A DNA stretch of 64,000 nt from Caulobacter segnis ATCC 21756 (GCF_000092285.1 NC_014100.1:2046001-2110000), one strand, 5' to 3'. Numbered from the stretch's first letter, positions 27,332 to 36,787 are shown. Notes: a model not told the origin generated them from the sequence alone. A program made the numbers and translations.

Positions 27332-28714
27332 CTAAACCGGCTTCAGCTCGCCCAGCATCGTCGGGATCAGCTCCGAGACGGTCGGATGGATGTGCACCGC
27401 GCGCTGGATCGTCGTGTAGGGCGCCTTGGCGTACATCAGGTCGATCATGCCGTGGATCGCCTCGTCGCCGTTCAGGCCCAGGATCGCCGCGCCCAGGATC
27501 TGCTTGGTTTTGGCGTCGACCACCACTGTCATGAAGCCAGCGGTCTCGCCCTTCTCGACGGCGCGGCCGACGCGGGTCATGGGGCGTTTTCCGACGAGCA
27601 GCGGACGGCCGGTGGCGCGGGCCTCGGCCTCCGTCATGCCGACCCGGCCCAGCGGCGGATCGACGAATAGGCCGTAGCACGAGATCCGGTCGCTGACCTT
27701 GCGCGGGTCGTCGTCCAGCAGGTTGGCCGCGACGATCTCGAAGTCATTGTAGGCCGTGTGGGTGAAGGCGCCCTTGCCGTTGCAGTCGCCCATCGCCCAG
27801 ATGCCCGGGACATTGGTCCGCAACTGATCGTCGACGACGACATAGCCGCGCTTGTCGGTCTCGACGCCGGCCGCCTCGAGGTTGAGATCATCGGTGTTCG
27901 GCCGACGGCCGACCGCCAGCAGGACATGCGATCCGGTGACCTGCGGCTCGCCCGCCTTGCAGGTCACGTGCACGCAGGCGCCGTCCTCGTGGGGCGAGAA
28001 GCGGATGCATTCGGCGTTGAGGCGAACGGTGATCCCCTCGGCCTCCAGGATCTCGCGGATCGCGTCGGAGATCTCCGGGTCCTCGCGACCGATGAGGCGC
28101 GGTCCCATCTCGACGATCGTGACCCGGCTGCCGAACCGGCGGAACATCTGGGCGAATTCCAGCCCGATATAGCTGCCGCCGACGATGACTAAGTGCTCGG
28201 GCAGCGTATCCAGCTGCATCATGCCGACATTGGTCAGGTAGGGGATATCGTTGACGCCGGGCATGTCCGGCACGTTGGCGCGGCCGCCAACGTTCAGGAA
28301 GATCTTCGGGGCGGTCAGCAGGTCGTCGCCGACGCTGATCGTATCGGCGCTCTCGAAACGCGCATGGCCCTGGAAGACCGTGCAGCCTTTCATGCCGCGC
28401 AGCCAGCCCTCGACGCCGCCGCGGGCGTTCTTGACGACGGTCTGCTGGCGCGCCTTGACCCGCTTCATGTCGATCCCGACCGGACCGTCCAACACCACGC
28501 CGTAGTCGTCGGCGCGACGGGCGAGATGGGCGGCGTAGGCGCTGGCCACCAGCGTCTTGGTCGGCATGCAGCCGGTGTTCACACAGGTGCCGCCGAAGTC
28601 CTTGCGCTCGATCATCGCCACGGTCTGGCCGGCGGCCGTCAGTCGTCCGGCCAGGGACGGGCCCGCCTGGCCGGCGCCGATGATGATGGCGTCGAAGCGT
28701 CGGGGCGCGCTCAC
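27332..28714 (-). CDS. Mercuric-reductase-like pyridine nucleotide-disulfide oxidoreductase
   Basis: A 460-residue FAD enzyme of the dihydrolipoamide dehydrogenase/MerA group. FAD motif IIIGAGQAGPSLAGRL, redox disulfide GTCVNTGCMPTKTL, NAD motif VIVGGSYIGLEFAQM and FAD site GIWAMGDCNGKGAFTHTAYND are all present. It lacks an HMA domain and the C-terminal vicinal cysteines of true MerA, ending in MLGELKPV, so mercury reduction is unlikely. The GTG start at 28714 overlaps the DUF4126 stop (GTGA); the long upstream extension in this frame is arginine-rich shadow sequence. Substrate unknown. Confidence 0.85.
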   Translation of the reverse strand: MSAPRRFDAIIIGAGQAGPSLAGRLTAAGQTVAMIERKDFGGTCVNTGCMPTKTLVASAYAAHLARRADDYGVVLDGPVGIDMKRVKARQQTVVKNARGGVEGWLRGMKGCTVFQGHARFESADTISVGDDLLTAPKIFLNVGGRANVPDMPGVNDIPYLTNVGMMQLDTLPEHLVIVGGSYIGLEFAQMFRRFGSRVTIVEMGPRLIGREDPEISDAIREILEAEGITVRLNAECIRFSPHEDGACVHVTCKAGEPQVTGSHVLLAVGRRPNTDDLNLEAAGVETDKRGYVVVDDQLRTNVPGIWAMGDCNGKGAFTHTAYNDFEIVAANLLDDDPRKVSDRISCYGLFVDPPLGRVGMTEAEARATGRPLLVGKRPMTRVGRAVEKGETAGFMTVVVDAKTKQILGAAILGLNGDEAIHGMIDLMYAKAPYTTIQRAVHIHPTVSELIPTMLGELKPV

Positions 28715-29175
28715 CGGGCCAACGCCACGATCGCGAACGCGCCGCCGATGGCGATGGCGTCTTCTATCAAAGCGGCGGGACGATCGGCGCCGAACCGCGC
28801 CGCCAGGCGTCCCCGGACCTCCGCGCCGCCCAAGGTGCCGATCACCGCGCCGACGGCGCCGATGACAGCGCCGCGCAGCCAATGGCCGCTCGGCATCATC
28901 AAGGCCGCGCCGCTGAAGGCGCCGGCGGCGATCCGGGTCCCAAACTGGATGGGAACCTTGCGGCTAGGCGTCTGCGGGAGCTGGTCGCTGACCAGTTCCA
29001 GCGCCGCCAGGACGGTGAAAATCAGCACGGCGGTCAGACCGCCCAGCCAGGCCAGGGGCCACCCCGCGAGAGGCAGCCAACCCAACCTTGCGGCCCAGGA
29101 CACGGCGGCCGGCGCCGTCATGGCCCGCAGCCCGGCGATAACACCAATCAGGAGAGCGAAAACGTAGAGCGCCAT
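28711..29175 (-). CDS. DUF4126-type membrane protein
   Basis: A 154-residue integral membrane protein with about four hydrophobic stretches. MALYVFALLIGVIAGLRAMTAPAAVSWAARLG and the later GTRIAAGAFSGAALM match the DUF4126 family of unknown function. It is translationally coupled (GTGA) to the downstream flavoprotein, which may suggest a membrane-linked redox role; that is inference. A palindrome overlapping a possible -10 element lies 16 bp before its start. Confidence 0.75.
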   Translation of the reverse strand: MALYVFALLIGVIAGLRAMTAPAAVSWAARLGWLPLAGWPLAWLGGLTAVLIFTVLAALELVSDQLPQTPSRKVPIQFGTRIAAGAFSGAALMMPSGHWLRGAVIGAVGAVIGTLGGAEVRGRLAARFGADRPAALIEDAIAIGGAFAIVALAR

Positions 29176-29190
29176 GAACCGTACCCCATT

Positions 29191-29215
29191 GTGTGCGCGT
29201 TATATTGGCGCACAC
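29191..29215 (-). promoter_or_regulatory. Operator-like palindrome over a putative promoter of the DUF4126 gene
   Basis: Perfect 8-bp arms GTGTGCGC (29191-29198) and GCGCACAC (29208-29215) flank GTTATATTG. On the minus strand the spacer reads TATAAC, a possible -10, followed by a very short leader. A repressor here would occlude the promoter. Confidence 0.5.
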
Positions 29216-29271
29216 GACATCACAGGCGAGGCGGCGATTATTGCACGCTTTGATCACCCGACGGTGGCGCG

Positions 29272-30423
29272 TCAGGCGTTCAAGGCTGCAAAACCCCGCT
29301 CCAAGTCGGCCTTGAGATCCTCGACGCTTTCGAGGCCGACATGGAAACGCAGCAGCGGCCCCTCCAGGTTCACCGGGATGGTGCGGAACTTCAGCTGCGG
29401 ATCGCAATGAAGCGCCAGGCTCTCGTAGCCGCCCCAGGAGAAGCCGAGGCCGAACAGCTCCAGGCGATCAAGGAAGGCCTTGGCCGCGCTCTGAGCGCAC
29501 GGCTTCAGCACCACGCCGAACAGGCCACAGGCGCCGGTGAAGTCGCGCTTCCAGATCGCGTGGCCGGGATCGTCGGGCAGGGCGGGGTGCAGCACCCGAG
29601 ACACCTCCGGCCGCGCCTGGAGCCAGCGCGCGACGGCGAGGCCGTTCTCCTGGTGGCGCGGCAGGCGCGTCGCCAGGGTCCGAAGACCCCGCAGCATGGT
29701 GTAGGCGTCGTCGGGCGACACCGACCAGCCGATGTCCCACATCGCCTCGCCCAGCAGGGCGGCGACCGCCTTGTCCGAGGTCGCCACCGAGCCCATGAAG
29801 CAGTCGGAGTGACCGCCGACATATTTGGTCAGGGCCTGGACGCTGAGGGTCACGCCGTGCGCCAGCGGCTTGAAGTAGAAGCCGGCCGCCCAGGTATTGT
29901 CGATCAGGGTCATGATCCCTCGTGCGGTCGCCGCCTGGGCGATCGCCGGGATGTCCTGCATCTCGAAGGTCAGGGAGCCTGGCGCCTCCAGCACGATCAG
30001 CCGCGTCCGGGGCGTGGCCAGCGCCATCAGCGCGTCGGCGTCCAGGGCGGGGTCGTAGTAGGTCGTGCTGACGCCGAAGCGGGCCAGCAATCGGTCGCAG
30101 AAGCGGCGGGTCGGCTTGTAGGCGCTGTCGACCACAAGGACCTCGTCGCCGGCCTTCAGCACCGCCAACAGGGCGCCGGTGATCGCCGCCAGACCCGACG
30201 GATAGAGCGTGACGTCCTCCGCGCCTTCCAGGTCCGCCAGGGCCTGCTGCAGGGCGTGCGGTGTCGCCAGGCCGGTGATGCCGTAGGTCAGCTGGTCGTC
30301 GTCGTAAAGCGACGCCGCGTTGGGTAACAGAACGGTCGAGCCCCGCTGGATCGGCGGATTGACCGTCTTCGCCAGCGTGTGGTTCGTCGCGCCCTTGCGG
30401 ATCAGCCGGGTTTCTTCGTCCAT
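29272..30423 (-). CDS. metC: Cystathionine beta-lyase
   Basis: A PLP enzyme that splits cystathionine into homocysteine, pyruvate and ammonia in methionine synthesis. The 383-residue protein has NPPIQRGSTVLLP, YGITGLATPHALQQALADLEGAE, the Lys-bearing SVQALTKYVGGHSDCFMGSVAT (PLP Schiff base) and the C-terminal GYESLALHCDP typical of beta-lyases. It lies 15 bp downstream of the sulfurtransferase gene and is probably co-transcribed with it and the cysteine synthase. No SAM riboswitch is visible in the gap. Confidence 0.92.
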   Translation of the reverse strand: MDEETRLIRKGATNHTLAKTVNPPIQRGSTVLLPNAASLYDDDQLTYGITGLATPHALQQALADLEGAEDVTLYPSGLAAITGALLAVLKAGDEVLVVDSAYKPTRRFCDRLLARFGVSTTYYDPALDADALMALATPRTRLIVLEAPGSLTFEMQDIPAIAQAATARGIMTLIDNTWAAGFYFKPLAHGVTLSVQALTKYVGGHSDCFMGSVATSDKAVAALLGEAMWDIGWSVSPDDAYTMLRGLRTLATRLPRHQENGLAVARWLQARPEVSRVLHPALPDDPGHAIWKRDFTGACGLFGVVLKPCAQSAAKAFLDRLELFGLGFSWGGYESLALHCDPQLKFRTIPVNLEGPLLRFHVGLESVEDLKADLERGFAALNA

Positions 30424-30438
30424 CAGGATACTCTTACG

Positions 30439-31296
30439 CTAGGCCGCGGGACCCGTGGCGACGGGGGTGTCGGCAAGGCCGCCCCATTCCGTCCACGAGC
30501 CGTCATAGACCGCCGAGCGCGGCTTACCCATCCTGGCCAGGGCCAGGGCGACGACCGAAGCGGTGATCCCCGAGCCGCAGGTGGAGACGATCGGCTTGTT
30601 GATGTCCACGCCCGCCGCCTCGAAGACCGTCCTCAGCTTGTCGGCCGGCAGCATGGTCCCGTCGGGCGCGATCATCGCAGCCAGCGGGATGTTGCGGGCG
30701 CCGGGCATGTGGCCGCCGCGCAGGCCCTCGCGCGGCTCAGGATCACGGCCTTCGAAACGGCCGGCGGCGCGGGCGTCGATGATCTGCTCGCGGCCGCTGG
30801 CGACGACGTCGCGCATCTGCTCGAGCGAGCGGTAGATGTCGGCCTGATAGCGCGGCGTGAAGTGGCGCTCCTGCGGCGCGGCGGGGCCATCCTCGATCGG
30901 GCGGCCCTCGGCGATCCACTTCGGCAGGCCGCCGTCCAGCACCACGACGTCCTCGTGGCCCATGGCCCGGAAGTGCCACCAGGCGCGGGCGGCCGGCAGG
31001 ATGCCGATGCTGTCGTAGACGACGATCCGCGAACCGTCGCCAAGCCCCAGCTTCTTGACGCGCGAGGCGAACTTCACCGCCGTCGGGATCATGTGCGGCA
31101 GGTCGCTGGTCTCGTCCGAGATGTCGTCGATGTCGAAGAACACCGCGCCCGGGATGTGAGCGGCCAGGAACTCCTTGTACGGCTCGCGCTGGGCGGCCGG
31201 CATGTGCCACGAGGCGTCGACCACGCGCACGTCCGGCGCGTCGAGGTGCTCGGCGAGCCAGGCGGTGGAGACCAGCGGATCGGACGGAATGCTCAT
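30439..31296 (-). CDS. sseA: 3-mercaptopyruvate sulfurtransferase
   Basis: Transfers sulfur from 3-mercaptopyruvate to thiol acceptors or cyanide. The 285-residue protein has two rhodanese domains: an inactive N-terminal one (VRVVDASWHMP, GAVFFDIDDISDE) and a catalytic C-terminal one with Cys240 in CGSGITAS, the CGSG(V/I)TA loop of mercaptopyruvate rather than thiosulfate enzymes. The start MSIPSDPLVS is chosen because the upstream extension is low-quality sequence. It sits between cysteine synthase and metC, consistent with a cysteine/methionine sulfur unit. Confidence 0.93.
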   Translation of the reverse strand: MSIPSDPLVSTAWLAEHLDAPDVRVVDASWHMPAAQREPYKEFLAAHIPGAVFFDIDDISDETSDLPHMIPTAVKFASRVKKLGLGDGSRIVVYDSIGILPAARAWWHFRAMGHEDVVVLDGGLPKWIAEGRPIEDGPAAPQERHFTPRYQADIYRSLEQMRDVVASGREQIIDARAAGRFEGRDPEPREGLRGGHMPGARNIPLAAMIAPDGTMLPADKLRTVFEAAGVDINKPIVSTCGSGITASVVALALARMGKPRSAVYDGSWTEWGGLADTPVATGPAA

Positions 31297-31372
31297 GTCG
31301 GCGCCTTTCGGGGTCTGACTCGCCCCAGTTGGAGACGCCGGCAACATCGCCGCCGACGCGCTTCGTCGCAAG

Positions 31373-32371
31373 CTACATCCAGGGCGGCGTCGGCAGGCCC
31401 TTTTCCTTAAGGAAGTCGGGATTGAACAGCTTGGACTGATAGCGCGAGCCGTGATCGCACAAGACCGTCACGATCGTATGGCCGGGGCCCAGTTCCTTGG
31501 CGAGTTTGACCGCCCCGGCGATGTTGATCCCCGCGGAGCCGCCCAGGCACAGACCTTCGTGCATCACGAGATCGTAGAGCACCTCGAGCATCTCCTCGTC
31601 CGAGACGCGGAAGGGATGGTCGATCGTCAGGCCTTCCAGATTGGCGGTGACGCGGCCCTGGCCGATGCCCTCGCTGATCGAATTGCCCTCGGACTTCAGC
31701 TCGCCGTCCTTGTACCAGCTGTACAGCGACGCGCCGTGCGGGTCGGCGAGGCCGATCTTCACGTCGGGCTTGCGCTCGCGAAGCGCCGCGGCGACGCCGG
31801 CCAGGGTGCCGCCCGAACCGACGGCGCAGATGAAGCCGTCGACCTTACCCTCTGTCTGTTCAAAGATTTCCGGGCCTGTCCCAAGGTAGTGCGCCTGGCG
31901 GTTGGCGGTGTTGTCGAACTGGTTGGCCCAAATCACGCCGTTGGGTTCGGTCTTGGCAAGTTCCTCGGCCAAGCGCCCGGAATAGCGGACGTAATTGCCA
32001 GGGTTCGAATATGGAACGGCGTCGACCTCCACCAGCTCCGCGCCCAGCAGGCGGATGGCGTCCTTCTTCTCCTGGCTCTGGGTGCGGGGGATGACGATCG
32101 TCGTCTTGTAGCCCAGCGCCGAGGCGACCATGGCCAGGCCGATGCCCGTATTGCCGGCGGTGCCTTCGACGATGCGGCCGCCGGGCTTCAGCAGGCCCTT
32201 GGCCTCGGCGTCGCGAATGATGCCCAGCGCGGCGCGGTCCTTGACCGACTGGCCGGGATTCATGAACTCGGCCTTGCCTAGGATCTCGCAGCCCGTCGCC
32301 TCGCTGGCGCCGCGCAGGCGGATCAAGGGAGTGTTCCCGATGGCGTCGAGAACGCTGGGGAGGATAGTCAT
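31373..32371 (-). CDS. PLP-dependent cysteine synthase
   Basis: Forms cysteine from O-acetylserine and sulfide. The 332-residue fold-type II PLP enzyme has the Schiff-base Lys44 in NPGQSVKDRAAL, the substrate loop EGTAGNTGIG, and the phosphate-binding AVGSGGTLAG. EGTAGNTG replaces the EPTSGNTG of classical CysK, and an insert around residues 200-225 is seen, as in a subset of cysteine synthase/CBS-like proteins. It starts the leftward sulfur amino-acid run; its start lies 89 bp from the divergent photolyase start. Confidence 0.9.
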   Translation of the reverse strand: MTILPSVLDAIGNTPLIRLRGASEATGCEILGKAEFMNPGQSVKDRAALGIIRDAEAKGLLKPGGRIVEGTAGNTGIGLAMVASALGYKTTIVIPRTQSQEKKDAIRLLGAELVEVDAVPYSNPGNYVRYSGRLAEELAKTEPNGVIWANQFDNTANRQAHYLGTGPEIFEQTEGKVDGFICAVGSGGTLAGVAAALRERKPDVKIGLADPHGASLYSWYKDGELKSEGNSISEGIGQGRVTANLEGLTIDHPFRVSDEEMLEVLYDLVMHEGLCLGGSAGINIAGAVKLAKELGPGHTIVTVLCDHGSRYQSKLFNPDFLKEKGLPTPPWM

Positions 32372-32460
32372 GATTTCACCTGCGTGGCCGGGCTGGCATG
32401 GTAGATCGTGCGCGGGCCGCGCGACGCAAGCCCAGTTTTCCTGAAGGCCAGAGGTTTGCG

Positions 32461-33993
32461 GTGAGCAATTCGCGAGGCGCTTTGCGATTGGTCCTCGGCG
32501 ACCAGCTCTCGGAAGGCCTGTCGGCGTTGAGCGACATCGACCCCGCGCGCGACGTCGTGCTGATGGTCGAGAGCGTCGCCGAGGCCACCGCGTGGAAGCA
32601 CCACAAGCAGAAGCTCGTCTTGGTCTGGTCGGCCATGCGCCAGTTCGCCGAGCGCCTCCGGGCTAAAGGGCTGCGGGTCCGCTATGTGACGCTCGACGAT
32701 CCGGACAACACCCGCACCATCGCCGGCGAGGTGACGCGGGCGCTGGGCGAGGGCGCTTTCGACCGCGTCGTGCGCACCGCCTGCGGCAAGTGGGGCCTTG
32801 AGCAGGCGCTGCTCAACCTGGATGTCGGCGTCCCGATCGAGACGAGGGAGGACGATCGCTTCCTCTGCTCGCGCGCCGAGTTCGCCGCTTGGGCCGAGGG
32901 ACGGCGCGAACTGCGGATGGAGTTCTTCTACCGCGAGATGCGGCGGCGCACCGGCCTGCTGATGGACGGCGACAAGCCGGCCGGTGGCCGCTGGAACTTC
33001 GATCCGGAAAACCGCAAGAAGCTGCCGAAGGGCGTGCGGCCGCCGCAGCGTCTGCGTGCGGCTCCAAACGCCACGACCCAGACGGTGATCGAGATGGTCT
33101 CCGCCGGTTTCGACGATCACTTCGGAATGCTCGACGCCTTCGGCTGGCCGACCAATCCGGAAGAGGCCGAGGCGACGCTGGAGCACTTCCTGGCCCACAT
33201 GCTGCCGGAGTTCGGCGACTGGCAGGACGCCATGGCCTGGGAGCAGCCGTTCCTGTGGCACGGCCTGATCTCGCCGGCCCTGAACATCGGCCTGCTCGAC
33301 CCGCTGGACATCTGTCGGCGCGCCGAAGCCGCCTGGCGCGAGGGGCGCGCGCCCTTGAACGCCGTGGAGGGCTTCATCCGCCAGATCATCGGCTGGCGGG
33401 AGTTCGTGCGCGGCGTCTACTGGCTGAAGATGCCCGAGTACGGCCTGCGCAACGCTCTGGAGGCGGAAGGCAAGCTGCCGTGGTTCTACTGGACCGGCGA
33501 GACCGACATGGCCTGCGTCGCCGACGCCGTGCGCTCGGCTCGCGACCATGCCTACGCTCATCACATCCAGCGCCTGATGGTGACCGGCAATCTCGCCATG
33601 CTGCTCGGCGTGCATCCTGACGCGGTCGACGACTGGTACATGGTGGTGTTCGCCGACGCCTACGAGTGGGTCGAGATGCCCAATACGCGCGGCATGGCCA
33701 CTTTCGCTGACGGCGGCATCGTCGGCTCCAAGCCCTATGCGGCCAGCGGCGCCTATATCGATCGGATGAGCGACTACTGCAAAGGCTGTCGCTATGACGT
33801 CAAGCAGCGCCTCGGCGACGACGCCTGTCCGTTCAACGCCCTCTACTGGGACTTCATCGACCGCCACGCCCAGCGCCTGGCCGGCAACGGCCGCATGTTG
33901 ATGCCGCTGAAGACGCTGAGCGGCATGGACGAGGCCGAGCGCCGCGCCTTCCGGGAAAAAGCGGCGGCGCTCCGAAGCGCCATGGGGGTCTAG
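32461..33993 (+). CDS. FeS-type (6-4) photolyase / bacterial cryptochrome
   Basis: Repairs (6-4) UV photoproducts or acts as a cryptochrome-like light sensor. The ~510-residue protein aligns along its length with Agrobacterium PhrB: LRLVLGDQL, KHHKQKLVLVWSAMRQFAE, FFYREMRRRTGLLMDG, GRWNFDPENRK, NAVEGFIRQIIGWREFVRG and YAHHIQRLMVTGN. The four [4Fe-4S] cysteines are present in TDMACVAD, DYCKGCRYD and DDACPFNALYWDF. I chose the GTG at 32461 (VSNSRGALRLVLGDQL), which matches PhrB's N-terminus; an ATG at 32398 would add 21 residues. Its stop overlaps that of the converging methyltransferase within CTAG. Confidence 0.92.
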   Translation: MSNSRGALRLVLGDQLSEGLSALSDIDPARDVVLMVESVAEATAWKHHKQKLVLVWSAMRQFAERLRAKGLRVRYVTLDDPDNTRTIAGEVTRALGEGAFDRVVRTACGKWGLEQALLNLDVGVPIETREDDRFLCSRAEFAAWAEGRRELRMEFFYREMRRRTGLLMDGDKPAGGRWNFDPENRKKLPKGVRPPQRLRAAPNATTQTVIEMVSAGFDDHFGMLDAFGWPTNPEEAEATLEHFLAHMLPEFGDWQDAMAWEQPFLWHGLISPALNIGLLDPLDICRRAEAAWREGRAPLNAVEGFIRQIIGWREFVRGVYWLKMPEYGLRNALEAEGKLPWFYWTGETDMACVADAVRSARDHAYAHHIQRLMVTGNLAMLLGVHPDAVDDWYMVVFADAYEWVEMPNTRGMATFADGGIVGSKPYAASGAYIDRMSDYCKGCRYDVKQRLGDDACPFNALYWDFIDRHAQRLAGNGRMLMPLKTLSGMDEAERRAFREKAAALRSAMGV

Positions 33994-35204
33994 GTCCGGC
34001 TGAGGCCCAACTGGATGACGTTGGTGCGCTCGGTGCGGAAGCCGGCCTCGCAGTAGCTCAGATAGAACCGCCACAGGCGACGGAAGCGCTCGTCGAAACC
34101 GTCCTTGCGGATCTCGTGCCAGGCGGCCTCGAACTGGCGGCCCCATTCAGCCAGGGTGTCCGCATAATTCTGGCCGAAGCGCTTGAGATCGCTCCATTCC
34201 AGCCCCGCGCGCTCGGTTTCTTCCTTAAGGCGCGCCTCGCTGGGCAGCATGCCGCCCGGGAAGATGTAGCGCTGGATGAAGTCGGTGCGGCTGCGATAGT
34301 CGCTGAACAGCTCGTCGCGGATGGTGATGATCTGCAGGCCCGCGCGGCCGCCGGGGGCGAGCACCTCGCGGATCTTGCCGAAATAGGCGGGCCAATATTC
34401 CTCGCCCACGGCCTCGAACATCTCGATCGAGGCCACGGCGTCGAAGCGGCCCTCGACGTCGCGATAGTCGACCAGCCGGATGTCGGCCTTTTCCGAAAGG
34501 CCCTGGTCGAACAAGCGCTTGCGAGCGAAATCGTACTGCGCCTGTGAAATGGTGATGCCGGTGACCTTGGCCCCGACCTCCTTGGCGGCGAACTCGGCGA
34601 AGCCGCCCCAGCCGCAGCCGATCTCGAGCACGTGCTTGTCAGGCGCCAGGCCAATGGTCTTGGCCAAGGCCGCGTACTTGGCGCGCTGGGCGTCGGGGAG
34701 GGCCTGATCCGGGTGTTCGTACAGGGCCGACGAATAGGTCATCGTCGGGTCCAGCCAGCGCGAATAGAAGGCGTTGCCCAGGTCATAGTGAGCGTGGATG
34801 TTCCGCCGCGAGCCGGAGCGGCTGTTTCGGTTGAACAGGTGATAGATCGCGTTCAGCGCCCGCATCAGCGGATTGCCCGAGGCCAGACCCGCCAGCCGAT
34901 CGAAGTTCAGCGAGAACGCCTCCAGCACCGCCGAGAGATCGGGCGTGTCCCACTCGCCGGCCATGAAGCCCTCGGCGAAGCCAATGTCGCCGGACAGCAG
35001 CGCGCGGCGCACGAAATTGTAGTCCCGGATGCGGATGGTGGCCGCCGGACCGTCCTTGCGGCCCGTGACGGTCAGGACCTTGCCGGTCGGCAGGACGAAG
35101 GTCAGCGATCCGGCCTCCCAGTTCTCGGCCGCGATGCGGACGGCGGAACGGAAGGCGGCCGGAGCGGCCTTCAGGTCGTGATCATTCCAGAGCGCAGTTT
35201 CCAA
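33990..35204 (-). CDS. Cyclopropane-fatty-acyl-phospholipid synthase-like methyltransferase
   Basis: A 404-residue SAM-dependent enzyme that methylates unsaturated phospholipid acyl chains. CFA landmarks: HYDLGNAFYSRWLDPTMTYSSALY, SAM motif VLEIGCGWGGFAEFAA, VTGITISQAQYDFA, SIEMFEAVGEEYW and RTDFIQRYIFPGGMLPS. It lies between two photolyase genes; cyclopropane or furan fatty acids protect against singlet oxygen and stress, so the trio may form a light/oxidative-stress group. Converges with the (6-4) photolyase and shares its CTAG stop. Confidence 0.9.
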   Translation of the reverse strand: METALWNDHDLKAAPAAFRSAVRIAAENWEAGSLTFVLPTGKVLTVTGRKDGPAATIRIRDYNFVRRALLSGDIGFAEGFMAGEWDTPDLSAVLEAFSLNFDRLAGLASGNPLMRALNAIYHLFNRNSRSGSRRNIHAHYDLGNAFYSRWLDPTMTYSSALYEHPDQALPDAQRAKYAALAKTIGLAPDKHVLEIGCGWGGFAEFAAKEVGAKVTGITISQAQYDFARKRLFDQGLSEKADIRLVDYRDVEGRFDAVASIEMFEAVGEEYWPAYFGKIREVLAPGGRAGLQIITIRDELFSDYRSRTDFIQRYIFPGGMLPSEARLKEETERAGLEWSDLKRFGQNYADTLAEWGRQFEAAWHEIRKDGFDERFRRLWRFYLSYCEAGFRTERTNVIQLGLSRT

Positions 35205-35274
35205 GGCGGGGCCTCGCTTCCGGTGACGCGTTAACTAACGCCGTTAACCACCGCCTCGTAAAGCCCTCACTCAT

Positions 35275-36726
35275 CTAGAGGCTGTGATAGGCCTCCAGGG
35301 CGCGCTCGCGCGCCTTGGCGTGGTCGACGATCGGTTTGGCGTAGATACGCCGCGCCGCCGGAGACAGATGGAGCGGGCGCTCCCATGGCTTGTGGATAAC
35401 ATCGTCAGGAACAGTCTTGAGTTCCGGAACCCAGCGCCGAACATAGTCGCCGCGGGGATCGAACTTCTCGCCCTGGCTGATCGGATTGAAGATCCGGAAA
35501 TACGGCGCGGCGTCCGCGCCGCTGCCGGCGGTCCATTGCCAATTGCCGACATTATTGGCGAGATCGGCGTCGACCAGGGTGTCCCAGAACCACGCCTCGC
35601 CCTCGCGCCAGTCGATCATCAGGTGCTTGATCAGGAACGAGGCGACGATCATGCGCACGCGATTGTGCATGAAGCCGGTCGTCCAGAGCTCGCGCATCCC
35701 GGCGTCGACGATCGGATAGCCTGTCTCGCCCCGGGTCCACGCTTCGAAAGCGGCGTGGTCCTTGGCCCAGGGAAAGCCGTCGAACTCCGGCTTGAAGTTG
35801 CGCGCAGGCAGCTGCGGCCAATGGAACAGGATCGAGTGGTTGAACTCTCGCCAGCCGAGCTCGGACAGGAACTTGTCGGCCTCGGCCGTCGGGATGTCGC
35901 CCGCCTCGGCGGCGTTGCGGGCGGCCAGCCAGACCTGACGCGGGCCGATTTCGCCAAAGTGCAGGTGCGGCGACAGGCGGGAGGTGGCCGGCGCGGAAGG
36001 GATGTCGCGCTTCTCGCCATAGCCGGTGATGGGCCCGGAGAGGAAGGCGTCCAAGCGCGCCCGGGCGCCAGCTTCGCCGGGCGTCCAGAGATCGAAGCCC
36101 TTCGACCAATCGGGCCTAGTCGGATGCAGGTCCCAGGCGGCGAGGGGCTCGCTGCGAACGGCCTTGTCCAAGCATCTCAAAACCTTGGGCGCGGGTTCTA
36201 CCGTGACGTCGTCCAGGTGTTGGCGCGCCGCGCGCCAATAGGGCGTGAACACCTTGTAGGGCTGGCCCGAGCCGTTCTGCACCGTCCAGGGCTCGTTCAG
36301 GAGGCCGGCGTTGAAGCTCTGGCAATCGACGCCAGCCTCCTTCAGCCGCGCCTTGATCGTGGCGTCGCGATCGACGCTGGCCTTGTCGTAGAGGCGGTTC
36401 CAGACCACGCCCGTCGCGCCGGTCTCGGCGATCAGGGCGTCCAGCACGTCGGCGGCGACGCCCTTGCGAAGCACAAGTCTATTGCCAAGCTTCTCAAGCT
36501 CTTGGGCGAGGCTCTTGAGCGATTTGTCGAGCCACCAGAGCGAGGCCGCGCCCATCGGGCGGACGCCCGGCGTTTCATCGAGGATGTAGAGGCAAACCAC
36601 GGGCCGGCCGCTGTCGGCGGCATGGCGCAGCGCGGGATTGTCGGCTATGCGCAGGTCCTTGCGGAACCAAACGATGACGGCGCCGGGGCTCGCCTCGCTG
36701 TCGCCAGAGTCTTTCCGCACTTGCAC
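35275..36726 (-). CDS. phrB: Class I CPD photolyase
   Basis: Repairs cyclobutane pyrimidine dimers with blue light using FADH-. The 483-residue protein has the antenna domain ([19 protein letters not shown]), FAD-binding [18 protein letters not shown] and [41 protein letters not shown] and [24 protein letters not shown] match class I enzymes, including the electron-transfer tryptophans. The start [15 protein letters not shown] lies 61 bp from the divergent kdsA start. The neighbouring FeS-type photolyase covers a different lesion class. Confidence 0.94.
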   Translation of the reverse strand: MQVRKDSGDSEASPGAVIVWFRKDLRIADNPALRHAADSGRPVVCLYILDETPGVRPMGAASLWWLDKSLKSLAQELEKLGNRLVLRKGVAADVLDALIAETGATGVVWNRLYDKASVDRDATIKARLKEAGVDCQSFNAGLLNEPWTVQNGSGQPYKVFTPYWRAARQHLDDVTVEPAPKVLRCLDKAVRSEPLAAWDLHPTRPDWSKGFDLWTPGEAGARARLDAFLSGPITGYGEKRDIPSAPATSRLSPHLHFGEIGPRQVWLAARNAAEAGDIPTAEADKFLSELGWREFNHSILFHWPQLPARNFKPEFDGFPWAKDHAAFEAWTRGETGYPIVDAGMRELWTTGFMHNRVRMIVASFLIKHLMIDWREGEAWFWDTLVDADLANNVGNWQWTAGSGADAAPYFRIFNPISQGEKFDPRGDYVRRWVPELKTVPDDVIHKPWERPLHLSPAARRIYAKPIVDHAKARERALEAYHSL

Positions 36727-36787
36727 CGTCCCGCCCGAAGGGTCACCTCTTGGGCGCCCAAAGTCCCTATACGCCGGAAGTATCGCC

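Noticed and set aside
27332..28714. Mercuric reductase (merA)
   Set aside because: There is no N-terminal HMA domain or C-terminal vicinal cysteine pair, and no mer genes nearby.
35228..35250. Two GTTAAC sites before the methyltransferase gene as a CtrA box
   Set aside because: The TTAA half-sites are 9 bp apart rather than the required 7.
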